Shown: positions 8,089-16,680 of the stretch, one piece after another
Numbering within the stretch: position 1 is the stretch's first letter
Layout of the letters: each line of letters begins with the position of its first letter
Assembly: GCA_964630305.1 (NCBI GenBank)
Contig: CAZVTR010000019.1
Coordinates: 1 to 42,059, forward strand
DNA: 42,059 nt
From: JAKPPT01 sp964630305
Lineage (GTDB): Bacteria > Spirochaetota > Spirochaetia > Treponematales > UBA12059
Direction: 5' to 3'
Notes under the pieces: generated by a model
The model's input: only the letters and a program-made list of their open reading frames with translations
What the model was told of the DNA's origin: nothing
Database searches by the model: none
Translations under genes and position numbers: made by a program

Positions 8089-9105
8089 CTACATATCCCA
8101 GATTTCTGAAAAATCGTGCTCTTTCTCACACCACTTACATATAAAAATATCTTTGCCTTCTGCAGTGCGTTTTCTAATAAAATACGGCTCAATATGTTCC
8201 TGATGTTTTGGGTTTGATATGCAATTTTCATTTTTGCAAGAAATATCGCTAAAATTATAAATTCGAGGCGGCATACCAAGCCTGAACTTTTTTACAACTG
8301 TGTGGTTTTGAATAATGTTGAGCGTACAGCCGGGCGATATTGCTCCGAGGCGCTTTAAGTTTTTTTCACCAAAAGTCTGCAGATCTGGTATAGAAATGAT
8401 TCCTTTATAGATATCAGGTCCTTTATTGGAATGATACACACCGTGGGATGAACGCAGATTCAAATTCATGAGCTTGCGGATAGTATCGATTCTGTCCCAG
8501 ATTGCAGCAACAGGAAGTCCCGTTGCTATATGGTCAATGACTAGACCATTTTCCACGGGCTTAATGCCCACTTTGTATTCAGGCTTTTCATGTTTTACAA
8601 TTGGCGCTTCCACAATGAAATCGTCAGCAAACTCCGGCTCTGTATGTTGTGTGCCGGAAAAATCATTCCCTAAATGGCCTGCACATAATGCCATCTCGAT
8701 GATGCGCGTATAGTAGCCGTTAGCGGATTGCTCGTCCCATCCGTTGAGCGGTGTTTCGTCAAGGAAGGGAGGAATTTCCGGGTTGAGCCTATCACGCGGG
8801 AGCGGATGGTAAAACCGTGTTCCGGGTTCCAGTTTTTCAATCATATCCTTGCGGAACGTGACCGCTTTTCGTAAGAGCGGTGCTTTTTCCAGTACACTGT
8901 CGCCCATGCGTTCAAGCTGCAGTCTTGTAAAGTACCAGATTTGCGCAGTCCCGCCTTGCGCCAGGTATTCATCGAGCGATGANNNNNNNNNNNNNNNNNN
9001 NNNNNNNNNNNNNNNNNNNNNNNNNNNNNNNNNNNNNNNNNNNNNNNNNNNNNNNNNNNNNNNNNNNNNNNNNNNNNNNNNNCCTTTGAATACCCCATTT
9101 GTCAT
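8089..9105 (-). CDS. pyrBI: Fused aspartate carbamoyltransferase catalytic and regulatory chains (interrupted by gap)
   Basis: This is the committed step of pyrimidine synthesis, forming N-carbamoyl-aspartate from carbamoyl phosphate and aspartate. The part left of the gap encodes the last third of the catalytic chain (QIWYFTRLQLERMG, FYHPLPRDR), then directly a regulatory chain (YKVGIKPVENGLVIDHI) with its zinc site CKNENC...CKWC near the C-terminus. The start codon ATG at 9105-9103, preceded by GGGAGG, gives MTNGVFKG before the N run. Such fusions are known in Thermotoga and treponemes. About 200 residues of the catalytic chain, including the carbamoyl-phosphate loop, are hidden. pyrK/pyrD of the same pathway lie 23 kb away. 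Confidence 0.88.
   Translation of the reverse strand: MTNGVFKXXXXXXXXXXXXXXXXXXXXXXXXXXXXXXXXXXSSLDEYLAQGGTAQIWYFTRLQLERMGDSVLEKAPLLRKAVTFRKDMIEKLEPGTRFYHPLPRDRLNPEIPPFLDETPLNGWDEQSANGYYTRIIEMALCAGHLGNDFSGTQHTEPEFADDFIVEAPIVKHEKPEYKVGIKPVENGLVIDHIATGLPVAAIWDRIDTIRKLMNLNLRSSHGVYHSNKGPDIYKGIISIPDLQTFGEKNLKRLGAISPGCTLNIIQNHTVVKKFRLGMPPRIYNFSDISCKNENCISNPKHQEHIEPYFIRKRTAEGKDIFICKWCEKEHDFSEIWDM
8983..9082. other. Scaffold gap of 100 N inside pyrBI
   Basis: Exactly 100 N separate the first seven codons of pyrBI from its codon around 200. The missing coding sequence must be about 600 bases, so the N count is a placeholder and not a measured length. The two flanks do not resemble each other, in contrast to the second gap. 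Confidence 0.95.
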
Positions 9106-9117
9106 AGTGCCTCCCTT

Positions 9118-9151
9118 ATAAAAAAAGCCGTTCAGAAACACTGAACGGCTT
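9118..9151 (-). terminator. Intrinsic terminator of the P83/100 gene
   Basis: A perfect 10-base stem (AGCCGTTCAG 9126-9135 and CTGAACGGCT 9141-9150, loop of 5) is followed on the minus strand by a run of seven or eight T. It starts 6 bases after the stop codon of the P83/100-like gene and lies just upstream of the pyrBI start, which isolates the two genes. Confidence 0.92.
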
Positions 9152-9156
9152 AAAGA

Positions 9157-10719
9157 TTACTTGATTTCTTTTTCCAGCGACAGATTGTCTGGCTTGAGCA
9201 AATAGAAAGACCCCTGCGGCCCCTGTATGATTATTTTTGACTCTACTTCCATAATAGCTGACCAGGGACTCACTGCTGCTGATGTGGCAAGCAGCGTAAG
9301 TTTTTGCGGATCGTATTTGCCCAGCACCCATGCATTATCCTTTTTAATAATGGTATAGATAAACTGACCAATTTTCACAATGCGTGCATCGGGGAACACT
9401 TCCTCTTGTGACTGCGCTAACACTTCGAAGGTCGATTTAGAAACAGCTACAAGCCGCACAACACCACCGGCATTAGTGGTTTGACCTGCAACCGCAATAA
9501 AGTAGTCACCGGCATCAAATGCGGTATTAGCACGCATTGTATTGATGTCGCTCTTTTTTAGCCGATTTCCGGTCGTTAAGTCAAGCAGTATCAGCCGTGC
9601 CATTGGACTGTTGGGATTTAGAAGTTCAAATACTACATTTCCTTTAGGAGGCTGCTGCTGTGCAGCAACTTGTGCAGCAATTTCCTGTTTTTGATCTTCC
9701 GCAATAGCCTGCCGTTCTTGAGCTACCTCTTCTTTTTGCTGCGCTAGAGCCTGTTCCTGCTGTGCTGTCTGTTTCTTTTGTTCTTCTAGCTGTGCCTGTT
9801 GCTGCTGTAATGCTTCCTGCTGACGAGCAAGCTCCTCTTGCTGTTTTGCCCGCTCAGCTTTTGCTGCTTCGGTCTCTTCTACAGTTGCCTGCTGACCGCT
9901 TCCTGCAAGCTGCTGCTGTTGCTCCTCAAGCTTCTTCTGCTGTTCCTGAATTGCCTGCTCTTCTTGCGCAATGCGCGCTTTTTCTTCTGCCAGAGCTTTT
10001 TCTTGTTCCTTAATCTCTTGTTCACGGAGATCAACCATCTCTTGGCGCTGATCTGCCGCAGACCCGCCTGTTTCTTCTTTTAGACTTTGCACAACTTGTT
10101 TATCACTAATTGGCCCTGTTGCTACTCCCGATCCTGTTGGAGAGCCTGGCCTTGTTGTCAATGGGATGACAATGCGTGATTTCCCTGCCCACTCATCCCA
10201 GCGTATGGAGAGTCCTGCGTTATCAGGACTCAGTTCTTTGAGAACGATCGGCTTATACTTGCTTTGAAAATATGCTAGATCTTTTCGATATACTGCATTG
10301 TAGATTGTTATAAACAAAGCGAGCAAATCTGCATCCTTTTGAGAATACCCATATGCTTTTTCAAGGTAGCCTGAAATAATGAACCGTAAGTTACGGATAT
10401 GATCGACACGAGCATTAGGTCCCAAAAATAAAATATCAGCATCAAATCCGGTAGGAGTGCTGGGATCTACAAGATGAAGCACAAAATAGGTTTGCCGATT
10501 GCCTGATTGCGTTGCGCCAGCTCGCACAGCTTGTCCCATACCCTGTCCAATTCCTCGTATTTCTGCAACTGTATTTATAAAATCATGAGGTCCGACATAG
10601 TTAATAAACTCAATTGTCTTATTAGCTGTTGTTGAGAGCTCATCTTGATTGACTGTTTGAGCAGTAAGCATAAAACAGGCAAACCATACGCTCAAAAGAC
10701 ACAGTATCCACTTTTTCAT
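9157..10719 (-). CDS. P83/100-family secreted coiled-coil protein
   Basis: The 520-residue product resembles the Borrelia P83/100 (p93) family of periplasmic or envelope proteins; its function is not established. It has a signal peptide (residues 1-20, cleavage after LTA), a globular N-terminal domain (about 25-195), a Gln/Glu/Lys/Ala-rich coiled coil (about 205-355), and a C-terminal beta-rich domain (360-520). I chose ATG 10719 because GGGAG at 10728-10732 lies 8 bases upstream; the GTG three codons earlier would sit on the ribosome binding site. A promoter and a terminator frame it as a single-gene unit. The family is almost restricted to spirochaetes, which supports the taxonomic reading. 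Confidence 0.82.
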   Translation of the reverse strand: MKKWILCLLSVWFACFMLTAQTVNQDELSTTANKTIEFINYVGPHDFINTVAEIRGIGQGMGQAVRAGATQSGNRQTYFVLHLVDPSTPTGFDADILFLGPNARVDHIRNLRFIISGYLEKAYGYSQKDADLLALFITIYNAVYRKDLAYFQSKYKPIVLKELSPDNAGLSIRWDEWAGKSRIVIPLTTRPGSPTGSGVATGPISDKQVVQSLKEETGGSAADQRQEMVDLREQEIKEQEKALAEEKARIAQEEQAIQEQQKKLEEQQQQLAGSGQQATVEETEAAKAERAKQQEELARQQEALQQQQAQLEEQKKQTAQQEQALAQQKEEVAQERQAIAEDQKQEIAAQVAAQQQPPKGNVVFELLNPNSPMARLILLDLTTGNRLKKSDINTMRANTAFDAGDYFIAVAGQTTNAGGVVRLVAVSKSTFEVLAQSQEEVFPDARIVKIGQFIYTIIKKDNAWVLGKYDPQKLTLLATSAAVSPWSAIMEVESKIIIQGPQGSFYLLKPDNLSLEKEIK

Positions 10720-10766
10720 ACAATGCACTCCCGTTTTATAAGATTACTATTTGGATGCATGTAGTA

Positions 10767-10794
10767 ATTGTAGCATGAAACAGCAAATTTGCAA
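10767..10794 (-). promoter_or_regulatory. Sigma-70-type promoter of the P83/100 gene
   Basis: On the minus strand, TTGCAA (10789-10794) and TACAAT (10767-10772) are 16 bases apart. Transcription would start about 40 bases before the ATG at 10719. The -35 box is a palindrome, so it could also serve the divergent gene, but I see no good -10 box on the plus strand. Confidence 0.5.
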
Positions 10795-10880
10795 TGCAAT
10801 ATGCTCTAAAAGTACTCAACTCAAGCATGGAGGTACCGATACATGAAAAGAGATACCATAGTGGGGTTATTGAGGTTTTC

Positions 10881-11366
10881 ATGAAAAGATTTTTGAGCTT
10901 AGTAGCATGCTTGCTTCTTGTTACAACATTTCTCGCAGCACAAACTGTAAACATCAATCTTATCTGGTCATCACCGGTAGAAGAACAGCAGGTACTGCCC
11001 TTTATTGAAGCGATGATAGGCGGATGTTTAATGCAGTTATTTGAACAGGGTTATATGGGCACTAATAGTTTGCCCAGAAAGGCAAATAAAACAGAGTTTA
11101 CAGCTGCAGCCCCAACAAATGAAGACGCTGAAGCATTCATTGACTATGAAGTATACATTTACATAGAAATTGCTGACTTAAAGCTAAAACCTGTTGATAT
11201 ACAGTATCGTATCATTAAGCTTGATTCTGGAAAAGAAGTATATAAAGGAAAAATTACAATTCCTGCACTCACAGCTGGTTCAAGGCAGGAATACCTCCAA
11301 TATTACCATACATTAGGAACACTTGTGATAAAAGATATAACAGCAAAAGTTACTATGCGCTATTAG
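10881..11366 (+). CDS. Small secreted protein of unknown function
   Basis: I do not recognise this 161-residue protein. It starts with a clear signal peptide (MKRFLSLVACLLLVTTFLAA, cleavage before QTV), and the mature part looks like a mixed alpha/beta periplasmic domain without cysteines in a motif. ATG 10881 was chosen because it starts the signal peptide and has TGAGG 5 bases upstream; upstream in-frame starts would put 29 polar residues before it. It is 13 bases from the DPBB-SPOR gene and probably shares its operon and its place in the cell envelope. Its mature N-terminus (QTVN) copies that of the P83/100-like protein encoded divergently. Confidence 0.6.
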   Translation: MKRFLSLVACLLLVTTFLAAQTVNINLIWSSPVEEQQVLPFIEAMIGGCLMQLFEQGYMGTNSLPRKANKTEFTAAAPTNEDAEAFIDYEVYIYIEIADLKLKPVDIQYRIIKLDSGKEVYKGKITIPALTAGSRQEYLQYYHTLGTLVIKDITAKVTMRY

Positions 11367-11379
11367 CAGGGGAGTTTAT

Positions 11380-13695
11380 ATGAAAAAAAGCAGAGTTGTT
11401 GTAATTATATTACTCATTCTGGGAGTGCTCTGTGTTTTTGCATCTTCATGGGATGGAAGTGCAATTGTGGGCGCTTATGGAGATTTTCCTCTGCAAGGCT
11501 ATTATGGTGCCTGCAACTCCTTTCCACGAAATACTATTATTGATGTAACTAATCTTGCAAACAATAAAACTGTTACTATTATCATTACCCGCGAATTAGC
11601 TACCACCGGAATATTGATAGCATTATCACCTGAAGCAGCTCAGGAACTCGGGATTATCGCTGGAACAACAGCAATGGTTCGTCTCACAAATCCCCGTATG
11701 ACAGGGCAAACGCTTGGTTCTGTTTCTTCAGCTGTAAAAGGCGCCGATGCGGATGATCTCAAGAAAAAAGCGGAGACTGAACTTGCTCGGTTAGGGTATG
11801 CAGTTACCGCACCAGTGAGCGCTCCGCAAACAGGAGTACCACAAACCACTGCGCCGCAGACTAGTACAACCACACAGCAAACACAGCCCCAGGTACAGCA
11901 GGGACAGCCAGACACTTCTCAAACACGAATTGTACCTCAGCAAAGCCAAGTAGTCGGAATGCCTGTACCGGAAACAAAACCAGGAACACCTGCTCAGCAA
12001 ACTCAGCCTCAAGTACAGCCAGCAACAACTCAACCTAGTACAACACAGCAAGCGGCTGCTCAGCCTGCTGCCATAAGTACTCCTTTTGAAAAACCGCAGG
12101 TCTATGACGGCAAACCAAAACCTATCAGAACCATTATCATAAGCGGTCTTCCCGTGCCTGAAGCTAAGCCGGGGCAAGCTGCGACTCAACCCGTGACAGC
12201 AACTCAGCAATTAACAGCTCCGCAACCGCAAACAACTCAAATACCGGAAGCTGTCGTACAACAGCCTCAGCAAATGCAAGCAGTCATGGCACAGCCAGAA
12301 CTCTATACGCTTATCAGCATCCCCTTTAACCAGGTAGTACAACAAAAGGATATCTATGCTGAGCCAGTTTCGCGATCAAAAGAAAATAGCACGTTATATG
12401 TACGGCAGGGAGGAACAGCCAAACCTGTTGATACACCATATATGGAGCTTCCAGCACCTGAACGAGAACGGGCATTGGTTCTCGAACGGCTTGGGCTCTT
12501 AGGAACATCCCTTGCTTTTAATTTACCAGGTTATGCCGAACCCTTTGTCAATCCCTCAGAGCGAGCGACGGTTATTGATAAAACATGGTTCCGGGTGAGC
12601 CAGAATCCGATCGATGTTTCACTCATCGAACCAGAAGTAGGCCAATCGGAGCGCGGTTTAGTCTATGACACACGGCTTTTAGCACCGCTCCCCGCTTCGG
12701 TACTTGCTGACTTAGCAGATCCTGATGCAACACCGGAAGAGCGTGCATTGCTGTATGCTTATGGTCTACGGTCGCCGTTTGCATCACAACCTGCNNNNNN
12801 NNNNNNNNNNNNNNNNNNNNNNNNNNNNNNNNNNNNNNNNNNNNNNNNNNNNNNNNNNNNNNNNNNNNNNNNNNNNNNNNNNNNNNNNNNNNNNCGTGCA
12901 TTGCTGTATGCTTATGGTCTACGGTCGCCGTTTGCATCACAACCTGCAATGGAACTTTTTGAACCCGGGCTTCAAGAATCAGAAAAAGCTATACTCTATG
13001 CGTATCGTTTCCAACGCGTTATCCGAGAACCTGTTTCTGTTGATCTAGCAGACCCGCTTATGGCTGCAGAGGAACTCCCTGTAACGTATTTGGGGTATCA
13101 GCCTCTGCCAGGTCAGACTGTGCCGGCTGTATCACTTGCAGAAAGCTTTGTTACGCTAGAAGATAAAAGACCAAGCGCAGTATTAAGCTATCAAAAGCCA
13201 TATATGCAGGCTGCAGAAACAGTCATTCAACTCGAAACAGTACCGTTGCAAGATCCCAAACAGCAGGTTGTAACCGTTGTTGCTCCTCAAAGTCTCCCGC
13301 CAGGAGAGACTGTCATATCAATGGTTCCTACTACAGAGCGACCGCCCCAAGCAGTACAACCATCGACTCCTTCATCGACTAGTGCAACTACTGCTCCTGG
13401 TGTAACCCAGACAAAGCCGACAACACAAACTCAAATTACACAGACAACTGGTTCCGCTCTGCAAAAGGGCTACTTTTATATTCAGATTGCCTCATTTACA
13501 ACCGAGGAAGCATTACAAAAAGCTATTCAGGGATTAGGAAATCGATACGCTGTCTTTATTGAAAAAGCTGTAGTTAAGGGTAAAACAGTCTATAGATTGT
13601 ATCTTGGCCCCCTTAAAAAAGATGAAACTGGTGTTGCACTCATGTATGCACGTTCATTAGGGTATAAAGATGCATTCATTAAAGAAGGCAGCTAA
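11380..13695 (+). CDS. RlpA-like DPBB protein with 30-residue repeats and C-terminal SPOR domain (gapped)
   Basis: The protein has a signal peptide (1-22), a double-psi beta-barrel domain like RlpA (about 26-106; DVTNLANNKTV and a following ALSPEAAQELGI), a long Gln/Thr/Pro-rich linker (about 145-320), at least seven degenerate 30-residue repeats, a second Thr/Gln-rich linker, and a SPOR domain (last 75 residues, FYIQIASF to LGYKDAFI). SPOR domains bind peptidoglycan stripped of stem peptides, and RlpA proteins cut such glycan. The RlpA catalytic Asp/His pair is not evident here, so a structural role is possible. The 100-N gap at 12795 is in the fourth repeat. The ribosome binding site GGGGAG precedes ATG 11380. 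Confidence 0.7.
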   Translation: MKKSRVVVIILLILGVLCVFASSWDGSAIVGAYGDFPLQGYYGACNSFPRNTIIDVTNLANNKTVTIIITRELATTGILIALSPEAAQELGIIAGTTAMVRLTNPRMTGQTLGSVSSAVKGADADDLKKKAETELARLGYAVTAPVSAPQTGVPQTTAPQTSTTTQQTQPQVQQGQPDTSQTRIVPQQSQVVGMPVPETKPGTPAQQTQPQVQPATTQPSTTQQAAAQPAAISTPFEKPQVYDGKPKPIRTIIISGLPVPEAKPGQAATQPVTATQQLTAPQPQTTQIPEAVVQQPQQMQAVMAQPELYTLISIPFNQVVQQKDIYAEPVSRSKENSTLYVRQGGTAKPVDTPYMELPAPERERALVLERLGLLGTSLAFNLPGYAEPFVNPSERATVIDKTWFRVSQNPIDVSLIEPEVGQSERGLVYDTRLLAPLPASVLADLADPDATPEERALLYAYGLRSPFASQPXXXXXXXXXXXXXXXXXXXXXXXXXXXXXXXXXXRALLYAYGLRSPFASQPAMELFEPGLQESEKAILYAYRFQRVIREPVSVDLADPLMAAEELPVTYLGYQPLPGQTVPAVSLAESFVTLEDKRPSAVLSYQKPYMQAAETVIQLETVPLQDPKQQVVTVVAPQSLPPGETVISMVPTTERPPQAVQPSTPSSTSATTAPGVTQTKPTTQTQITQTTGSALQKGYFYIQIASFTTEEALQKAIQGLGNRYAVFIEKAVVKGKTVYRLYLGPLKKDETGVALMYARSLGYKDAFIKEGS
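12466..13251 (+). repeat. Tandem degenerate 30-codon repeats in the DPBB-SPOR gene
   Basis: Units start at 12466 (31 codons), 12559, 12649, 12739, 12982, 13072 and 13162. Each opens with E-R/K-A or a variant, then a hydrophobic pair and Tyr, and closes with V-x-L-hydrophobic-D/E-P. An eighth, weaker unit may start at about 12376. The units differ at the DNA level except around the gap. Confidence 0.8.
12742..12947. repeat. 53-base identical flanks around a 100-N gap
   Basis: The 53 bases before the gap (12742-12794) are identical to the 53 bases after it (12895-12947). The N run is 12795-12894. Removing one copy and the N run (153 bases, 51 codons) restores an unbroken 30-codon unit in frame. 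The simplest reading is two contigs that overlap by 53 bases and were not merged. The alternative is extra identical repeat units. Confidence 0.8.
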
Positions 13696-13713
13696 GAGGA
13701 TACCTGTATTTGA

Positions 13714-13838
13714 GTCTCGAAAATTGTTAGAATTGATGTATATGAATATGGTTTAGCATATTTAACGATTGTTTTGCAAAAAAACAATACTATCAGACTA
13801 TATTCTGCAATCATAACCCTTTTCACAATCTTCGAGAC
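13714..13838. repeat. Inverted repeat, GTCACnAA family, copy 2 (long spacer)
   Basis: Arms GTCTCGAAAATTGT (13714-13727) and ACAATCTTCGAGAC (13825-13838) match at 13 of 14 positions and enclose 97 A+T-rich bases. The element starts 19 bases after the DPBB-SPOR stop. No target-site duplication is visible at its ends. It takes up most of the 175-base spacer before the cyclase gene. Confidence 0.6.
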
Positions 13839-13870
13839 ACTATACAATAATTAAATAGAGGATTAACTAT

Positions 13871-16063
13871 ATGAATAGAAAAAAACTATTTTTTTTAGTA
13901 GTACTATGCTCTTTTTGGTTAAGCGCGACTGCTTTTGCCTCAGAATCTATACAAGCTGTAAAAGGCATTGCAGATCTTTCATCAATACAATTTTCCAGCC
14001 AAAAAACTGTTACAATTTCTGGAGCATGGGAGTTCTGGTGGGGACACTTTATTGAACCTACTGCATTTCAAAATGGGACTGCTCCTCATCCTGATTACTA
14101 CCCTAGTATGCCTTCCTATTGGACTGAGAAGAGCCATGGCAAGCAGTATCCTGCGCAAGGATCTGCAACCTACCGGCTCACACTCATTTTACCTGACAAT
14201 GAAGTATATGGCATTTATCTCAGCCAAATGGTTAGTGCGTATGATCTTTATATCAATGGCATAAAAGCAGGCAGCAATGGCAAAGCAACATGTCCGCCAG
14301 AAGAGACAAAAGGCGAATATCGTCCATCTGCATACTATTTTGTTCCTATCGATAAAAAGGCCGAGATTGTACTGCATATTTCTAATAAAGATTATCGATT
14401 TGGTGGACAATGGAAACCGATAACACTTGGTTATGCTAAAGCTATTCAAAATGAAATTAACCGTATGAGCATGCAGGAACTTTTCCTGTTTGGTTCCATT
14501 ATTATTATTGGTCTCTATAATATTGCTGTATACCTTTTCCGGCCTAAAAATAAAAGTCCTCTTTTTTTTGGTCTTTTTTGTCTCTTTGTTGCAATTCGGA
14601 TTATTACAACGGGCACAATTGCTGTGTCTAATCTTTTTGAAAATTTTTCATGGCCGCTCCAAATAAAACTCGAGCTGAGCATTTTCTATCTTGGTTCTAT
14701 TTTCTATGCTTTCTTTTTTTGGTCATTATATCCTAAAGATATTCCATTAATTCCCCTCACCATTCTTATAAGCCCATTTTTTATTTTTACCCTTTTAGCC
14801 TTTGTAACTCCATTAAGTTTTTTTAATAGATTAGTTACGCCTATGGAAATTTTAACAGTCATCGGACTCTTGTATGTACTTGTTTGTATAGTAATAGCAG
14901 CGCTAAAGGGGAGAGAAAATGCATGGCTCGTACTGGCTGGTTTTATAGTTTTCTTTTTAAGCGCAGTAAACGATATTCTATTTTCAAAAAATATTATCCA
15001 TACTGCTTATATGGTGCCTTTTGGACTATTTACCTTTATCTTTGTCCAAGCGGTTAACCTTGCAAAGCTCTTTTCAAGCTCTTTTACGCAAGTTGAAAAA
15101 CTTTCAGAAGAGCTCACAACAATAAATAATTCACTTACTCGATTTGTGCCCAATGAATTTTTGGCATTTTTAAATAAACAAAGTATCACTGATGTCAACC
15201 TTGGAGATCAAACGCTGCGTGATATTACAATTCTATTTGCTGACATTCAATCATTTACCACGCTTTCGGAAACTATGTCACCGCAGGATAATTTTAATTT
15301 TCTCAATTCATATTTAAGCAGAATTGGACCAATTATTCGTGAAAACTGCGGATTTATTGATAAATATATTGGTGATGCTATTATGGCGCTCTTTGCAGAG
15401 GAATCTTCACACACCGAGCAAGCTCAACAAGACTCTTCTCTGCTTGATAGTACTTCACCGACTCAACCATCTGCCTGCTCATGTGCTGCAGGTCATTCCA
15501 TTAAAGCAGCATTGGCTATATATGAAAAACTTCAAAGCTATAATGAAGAACGAAAGCTGTATAGCCTTGTGCCAATTGAAATTGGCATTGGTATTCATAC
15601 AGGTCAGGTGATGCTTGGAATTATTGGCGAAAAACAACGCATAGAAAGCACAGTTATTTCAGACACTGTTAATGTTGCAAGCAGAATTGAACGCTTAACA
15701 CGAAGCTATCTTGCTCCCATTATTATTTCTGGTGCAGTTCTACAAGCTCTTCCAACCGATCATCCTTTCCATATACGCCGCCTCGATAATGTTGTGGTAA
15801 AAGGAAAATCCCGATCGTTTGATATTTACCAGGTTCTTGATACTTATAAAGGAGAGGAATTTAAAAAATTCATAGAAACAAAGCAAGATTTTGAGCAAGC
15901 TGTCGCGCTTTATGAAGCGCGTTCATATTTAGAAGCTATGGATCTTTTTAAACAATGCTACTATAAGAACCGATCCGATAAAACTTGCCTTGTTTTTATT
16001 CAAAAAATTAAAAAGGCACTCCAAATTGAATCGGTAATTAAAGAGCTGGAAGTAAAGCAATAA
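13871..16063 (+). CDS. 7TM-receptor (7TMR-DISM) adenylate/guanylate cyclase
   Basis: The 730-residue protein has a signal peptide (1-23), an extracytoplasmic carbohydrate-binding-like DISM domain (about 45-180), seven predicted membrane helices (about 200-405), a short helical linker and a class III nucleotide cyclase domain (about 445-650). The metal aspartates are D458 in LFADIQSFTTL and D502 in KYIGDAIMALF; the TVISDTVNVASRIE segment carries the transition-state residues. A 35-residue Ser/Thr/Gln-rich insertion (about 507-540) follows the second metal site. After the cyclase come about 80 helical residues, possibly TPR-like. It should make cAMP or cGMP in answer to an external ligand. AGAGGA precedes ATG 13871. 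Confidence 0.88.
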   Translation: MNRKKLFFLVVLCSFWLSATAFASESIQAVKGIADLSSIQFSSQKTVTISGAWEFWWGHFIEPTAFQNGTAPHPDYYPSMPSYWTEKSHGKQYPAQGSATYRLTLILPDNEVYGIYLSQMVSAYDLYINGIKAGSNGKATCPPEETKGEYRPSAYYFVPIDKKAEIVLHISNKDYRFGGQWKPITLGYAKAIQNEINRMSMQELFLFGSIIIIGLYNIAVYLFRPKNKSPLFFGLFCLFVAIRIITTGTIAVSNLFENFSWPLQIKLELSIFYLGSIFYAFFFWSLYPKDIPLIPLTILISPFFIFTLLAFVTPLSFFNRLVTPMEILTVIGLLYVLVCIVIAALKGRENAWLVLAGFIVFFLSAVNDILFSKNIIHTAYMVPFGLFTFIFVQAVNLAKLFSSSFTQVEKLSEELTTINNSLTRFVPNEFLAFLNKQSITDVNLGDQTLRDITILFADIQSFTTLSETMSPQDNFNFLNSYLSRIGPIIRENCGFIDKYIGDAIMALFAEESSHTEQAQQDSSLLDSTSPTQPSACSCAAGHSIKAALAIYEKLQSYNEERKLYSLVPIEIGIGIHTGQVMLGIIGEKQRIESTVISDTVNVASRIERLTRSYLAPIIISGAVLQALPTDHPFHIRRLDNVVVKGKSRSFDIYQVLDTYKGEEFKKFIETKQDFEQAVALYEARSYLEAMDLFKQCYYKNRSDKTCLVFIQKIKKALQIESVIKELEVKQ

Positions 16064-16064
16064 T

Positions 16065-16104
16065 GTCACGAAAATTGTACTACTGGTTGTACAACCTTCG
16101 TGAC
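16065..16104. repeat. Palindromic element, GTCACnAA family, copy 3
   Basis: The hairpin has arms GTCACGAA/TTCGTGAC (8 pairs), a 2x2 internal loop, TTGTAC/GTACAA (6 pairs) and an 8-base loop. It begins 2 bases after the cyclase stop and ends 8 bases before the stop of the convergent lipoprotein gene. It probably works as a two-way terminator although U tracts are missing. Confidence 0.7.
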
Positions 16105-16111
16105 CCTACCA

Positions 16112-16534
16112 CTAATAAGATGTTCTTACCAACTCAAAAGTACCGTTAAAACTCATAGTATTGCTGTAGATATACATTCTCCCCTTAACAATGGTATTAG
16201 TAATTTCAGTAATTTCGTATTTACCTTTGGAGAATATATAATTTGTAGTGCCATCATAGTATGTGACGGTTCTCAAATCAAAAATATTGCCTAATTTAAC
16301 TTCTCCGGTCTGTATGAGGCTTACTGTAAAAATTATTCTTCTATTTGCAAGAGTCCCGTTAATGGTAACACTCCCATCAATACTTATTGTACCATCAGTA
16401 AACACCCACCCTTCTGCAGTACCGCCCTTGCCATGTAAAGGTTCTGTGCTGTAATTAATAATTGGTTCACATGCAAAAATTGTTGTGAGCAGTAAAAAAC
16501 AGAACATAACTTTAAAAATTGATAGACGCTGCAT
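16112..16534 (-). CDS. Small lipoprotein of unknown function
   Basis: The 140-residue product has a lipoprotein signal with the lipobox cysteine C22 (LLLTTIFAC). The mature part is rich in Thr, Gly, Ile and Tyr and looks like an all-beta domain; I recognise no family. AGGAGG stands 7 bases before ATG 16534, and a good promoter lies at 16593-16620, so the gene is its own unit. It would be anchored in the inner or outer membrane. Confidence 0.65.
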   Translation of the reverse strand: MQRLSIFKVMFCFLLLTTIFACEPIINYSTEPLHGKGGTAEGWVFTDGTISIDGSVTINGTLANRRIIFTVSLIQTGEVKLGNIFDLRTVTYYDGTTNYIFSKGKYEITEITNTIVKGRMYIYSNTMSFNGTFELVRTSY

Positions 16535-16592
16535 TGCTATCCTCCTAGAATATTATTTTCATCAGGATGCTGTCAGCTCGTTGTTAGCAATT

Positions 16593-16620
16593 ACTATAGC
16601 GCAAAAAATAAATTATTCAA
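16593..16620 (-). promoter_or_regulatory. Sigma-70-type promoter of the small lipoprotein gene
   Basis: TTGAAT (16615-16620) and TATAGT (16593-16598) are 16 bases apart on the minus strand. The 5' leader would be about 50 bases. Confidence 0.5.
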
Positions 16621-16680
16621 TATGTGAAATACAATGAGCCTGCAATGGATTCATTAGTATAACTTATACACCCAATGCCT

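Noticed and set aside
9727..9990. Coding potential on the plus strand opposite the P83/100 coiled coil
   Set aside because: The Leu-rich plus-strand frames come from the repeated Gln and Glu codons of the coiled coil read backwards.
13714..13838. Insertion sequence or MITE with a proven target duplication
   Set aside because: The inverted repeats are real but no direct duplication flanks them and no transposase is present, so only a palindrome family is claimed.
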